A DNA stretch of 6,586 nucleotides from Kiritimatiellia bacterium (GTDB lineage Bacteria > Verrucomicrobiota > Kiritimatiellia > RFP12 > UBA3636): contig JAEDLN010000137.1 of the NCBI GenBank assembly GCA_016295275.1, forward strand, positions 1 through 6,586, in the 5' to 3' direction. Shown piece after piece: positions 5,748-6,586 of this stretch (positions are counted from its first letter, which is position 1; each line of letters begins with the position of its first letter). A model generated the notes under the pieces. It searched no databases and was not told the DNA's origin. It was given only the letters and a program-made list of their open reading frames with translations. A program made the translations under genes and the position numbers.

Positions 5748-6586
5748 ATGGTTCCACATTCCCCACTTTGGGCAGAAGCCGGCAAAATCATTCAAGAAAC
5801 GCTGGATTCTCAGGCCTATACACGTTGGATTGCCCCTATTGTCGCTCAAGAAGAGCCCGATGGGTCGCTGACTCTTTTCGTCAAAAACGACTTCGTTCGC
5901 CAGTGGATTGAAGTAAACTATTCCACGTTGATTCGAGATGCGCTCCAACAGGTGTCGAATAGCGTCGTCTCTTTTACGCTGAAAAACGCCCCCGGTCCCG
6001 CTGCAAATCCCGGCGATTCGGAACCGCTCGAACTCGGTAAACCGCACGACATCCTTCCGCTGCACACCCACGCCACGCCCGTAAAACCCACCCCCTCTCC
6101 CCGGGGCGAAATGCGCGGCGCCGAACTGAATGCGAACTTTACCTTTGAAAACTTCGTTACCGGACCCTCCAATAACTTCGCCGCAGCCGCCGTCCGCGCA
6201 ACCGCCGAAAACCCCGGAAATGCCTACAACCCTTTGCTGATCTACGGCGATACCGGCCTCGGTAAAACCCACCTGATGCAGGCCGCCGCTCACTACGTCC
6301 GGGAACACAACCCGAGGGCCATCATCTACTACGTCTCTTGCGAAATGATGCTGAATGACTTCATCGAAGCCATTCGAAACAAGACGCAAACCGATTTCCG
6401 ACACCGCTACCGGAGCGTCGATCTCCTGCTCGTCGACGATATCCAATTCCTCGCCCGATCCGCCGAACTGCAAGAGGAATTCTTCAATACGTTCAATGCA
6501 CTCCAAAACGAACGGAAACAAATCGTCCTGACAAGCGATCAGCCCCCCAACAAAATCTCCGGCCTCGAAGATCGCCTCGTCTCCCG
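5748..6586 (+). CDS. dnaA: Chromosomal replication initiator DnaA, N-terminal part (cut by the window edge)
   Basis: DnaA binds boxes at the origin, forms an ATP-dependent filament and melts the DNA to start replication. The window gives 279 complete residues; the frame is open to the edge, so the rest of domain III and the DNA-binding domain IV are missing. Domain I (about 1-77) has the expected W27 and W54 in LDSQAYTRWI and FVRQWIE. A Pro/Gly-rich linker (about 78-127) is domain II. The AAA+ domain begins at NANFTFENFVTGPSNNFAAA (128-147), with Walker A GDTGLGKT (167-174), the initiator-specific helices around CEMMLNDFIEAIRNK (198-212), Walker B LLLVDDIQ (226-233), sensor 1 VLTSDQPP (260-267) and the start of the arginine-finger region LEDRLVS (273-279). 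The Walker A loop is G-D-T-G rather than the commoner G-G-V-G. An in-frame TGA at 5724-5726 makes the ATG at 5748 the first possible ATG. A T/C-rich leader replaces a Shine-Dalgarno. Confidence 0.96.
   Translation, partial: MVPHSPLWAEAGKIIQETLDSQAYTRWIAPIVAQEEPDGSLTLFVKNDFVRQWIEVNYSTLIRDALQQVSNSVVSFTLKNAPGPAANPGDSEPLELGKPHDILPLHTHATPVKPTPSPRGEMRGAELNANFTFENFVTGPSNNFAAAAVRATAENPGNAYNPLLIYGDTGLGKTHLMQAAAHYVREHNPRAIIYYVSCEMMLNDFIEAIRNKTQTDFRHRYRSVDLLLVDDIQFLARSAELQEEFFNTFNALQNERKQIVLTSDQPPNKISGLEDRLVS

Overview
The window holds a run of six genes, all on the + strand, preceded by about 470 bases of very GC-rich, hairpin-filled DNA with no believable gene. In order they are: an uncharacterised membrane-anchored protein (471-1613), the potassium channel/transporter subunit KtrB (1664-3031), its cytoplasmic RCK partner KtrA (3061-3732), a HisC-type aminotransferase (3760-4812), a Cof-type HAD phosphatase (4809-5618), and the first two thirds of the replication initiator DnaA (5748 to the window edge).

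The organism looks like a free-living or host-associated bacterium of the PVC group (Verrucomicrobiota/Lentisphaerota-like). This rests on three things: the first protein resembles, from memory, conserved hypothetical proteins of Planctomycetes and Verrucomicrobia; the DnaA P-loop reads GDTGLGKT rather than the usual GGVGLGKT; and no start codon has a recognisable Shine-Dalgarno sequence. It is an inference, since no marker RNA is present.

The first five genes have gaps of 50, 29 and 27 bases and then a 4-base ATGA overlap, so they probably form one operon. KtrB and KtrA together make a gated K+ uptake system. HisC and the HAD phosphatase are translationally coupled and might carry out consecutive steps, although the phosphatase substrate is unknown. 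dnaA follows a 129-base gap that contains a GC dyad, short direct repeats, an inverted repeat and a possible extended -10 promoter, so it is probably transcribed separately.

The unusual material is non-coding. Bases 1-360 hold a series of perfect GC-rich hairpins, including two 44-base repeats that differ only in the loop of a 10-bp stem. The genes share three global oddities: a C-rich, G-poor coding strand, pyrimidine-rich leaders, and starts without Shine-Dalgarno sequences. I found no convincing new multi-gene system, CRISPR array, mobile element, tRNA or rRNA.
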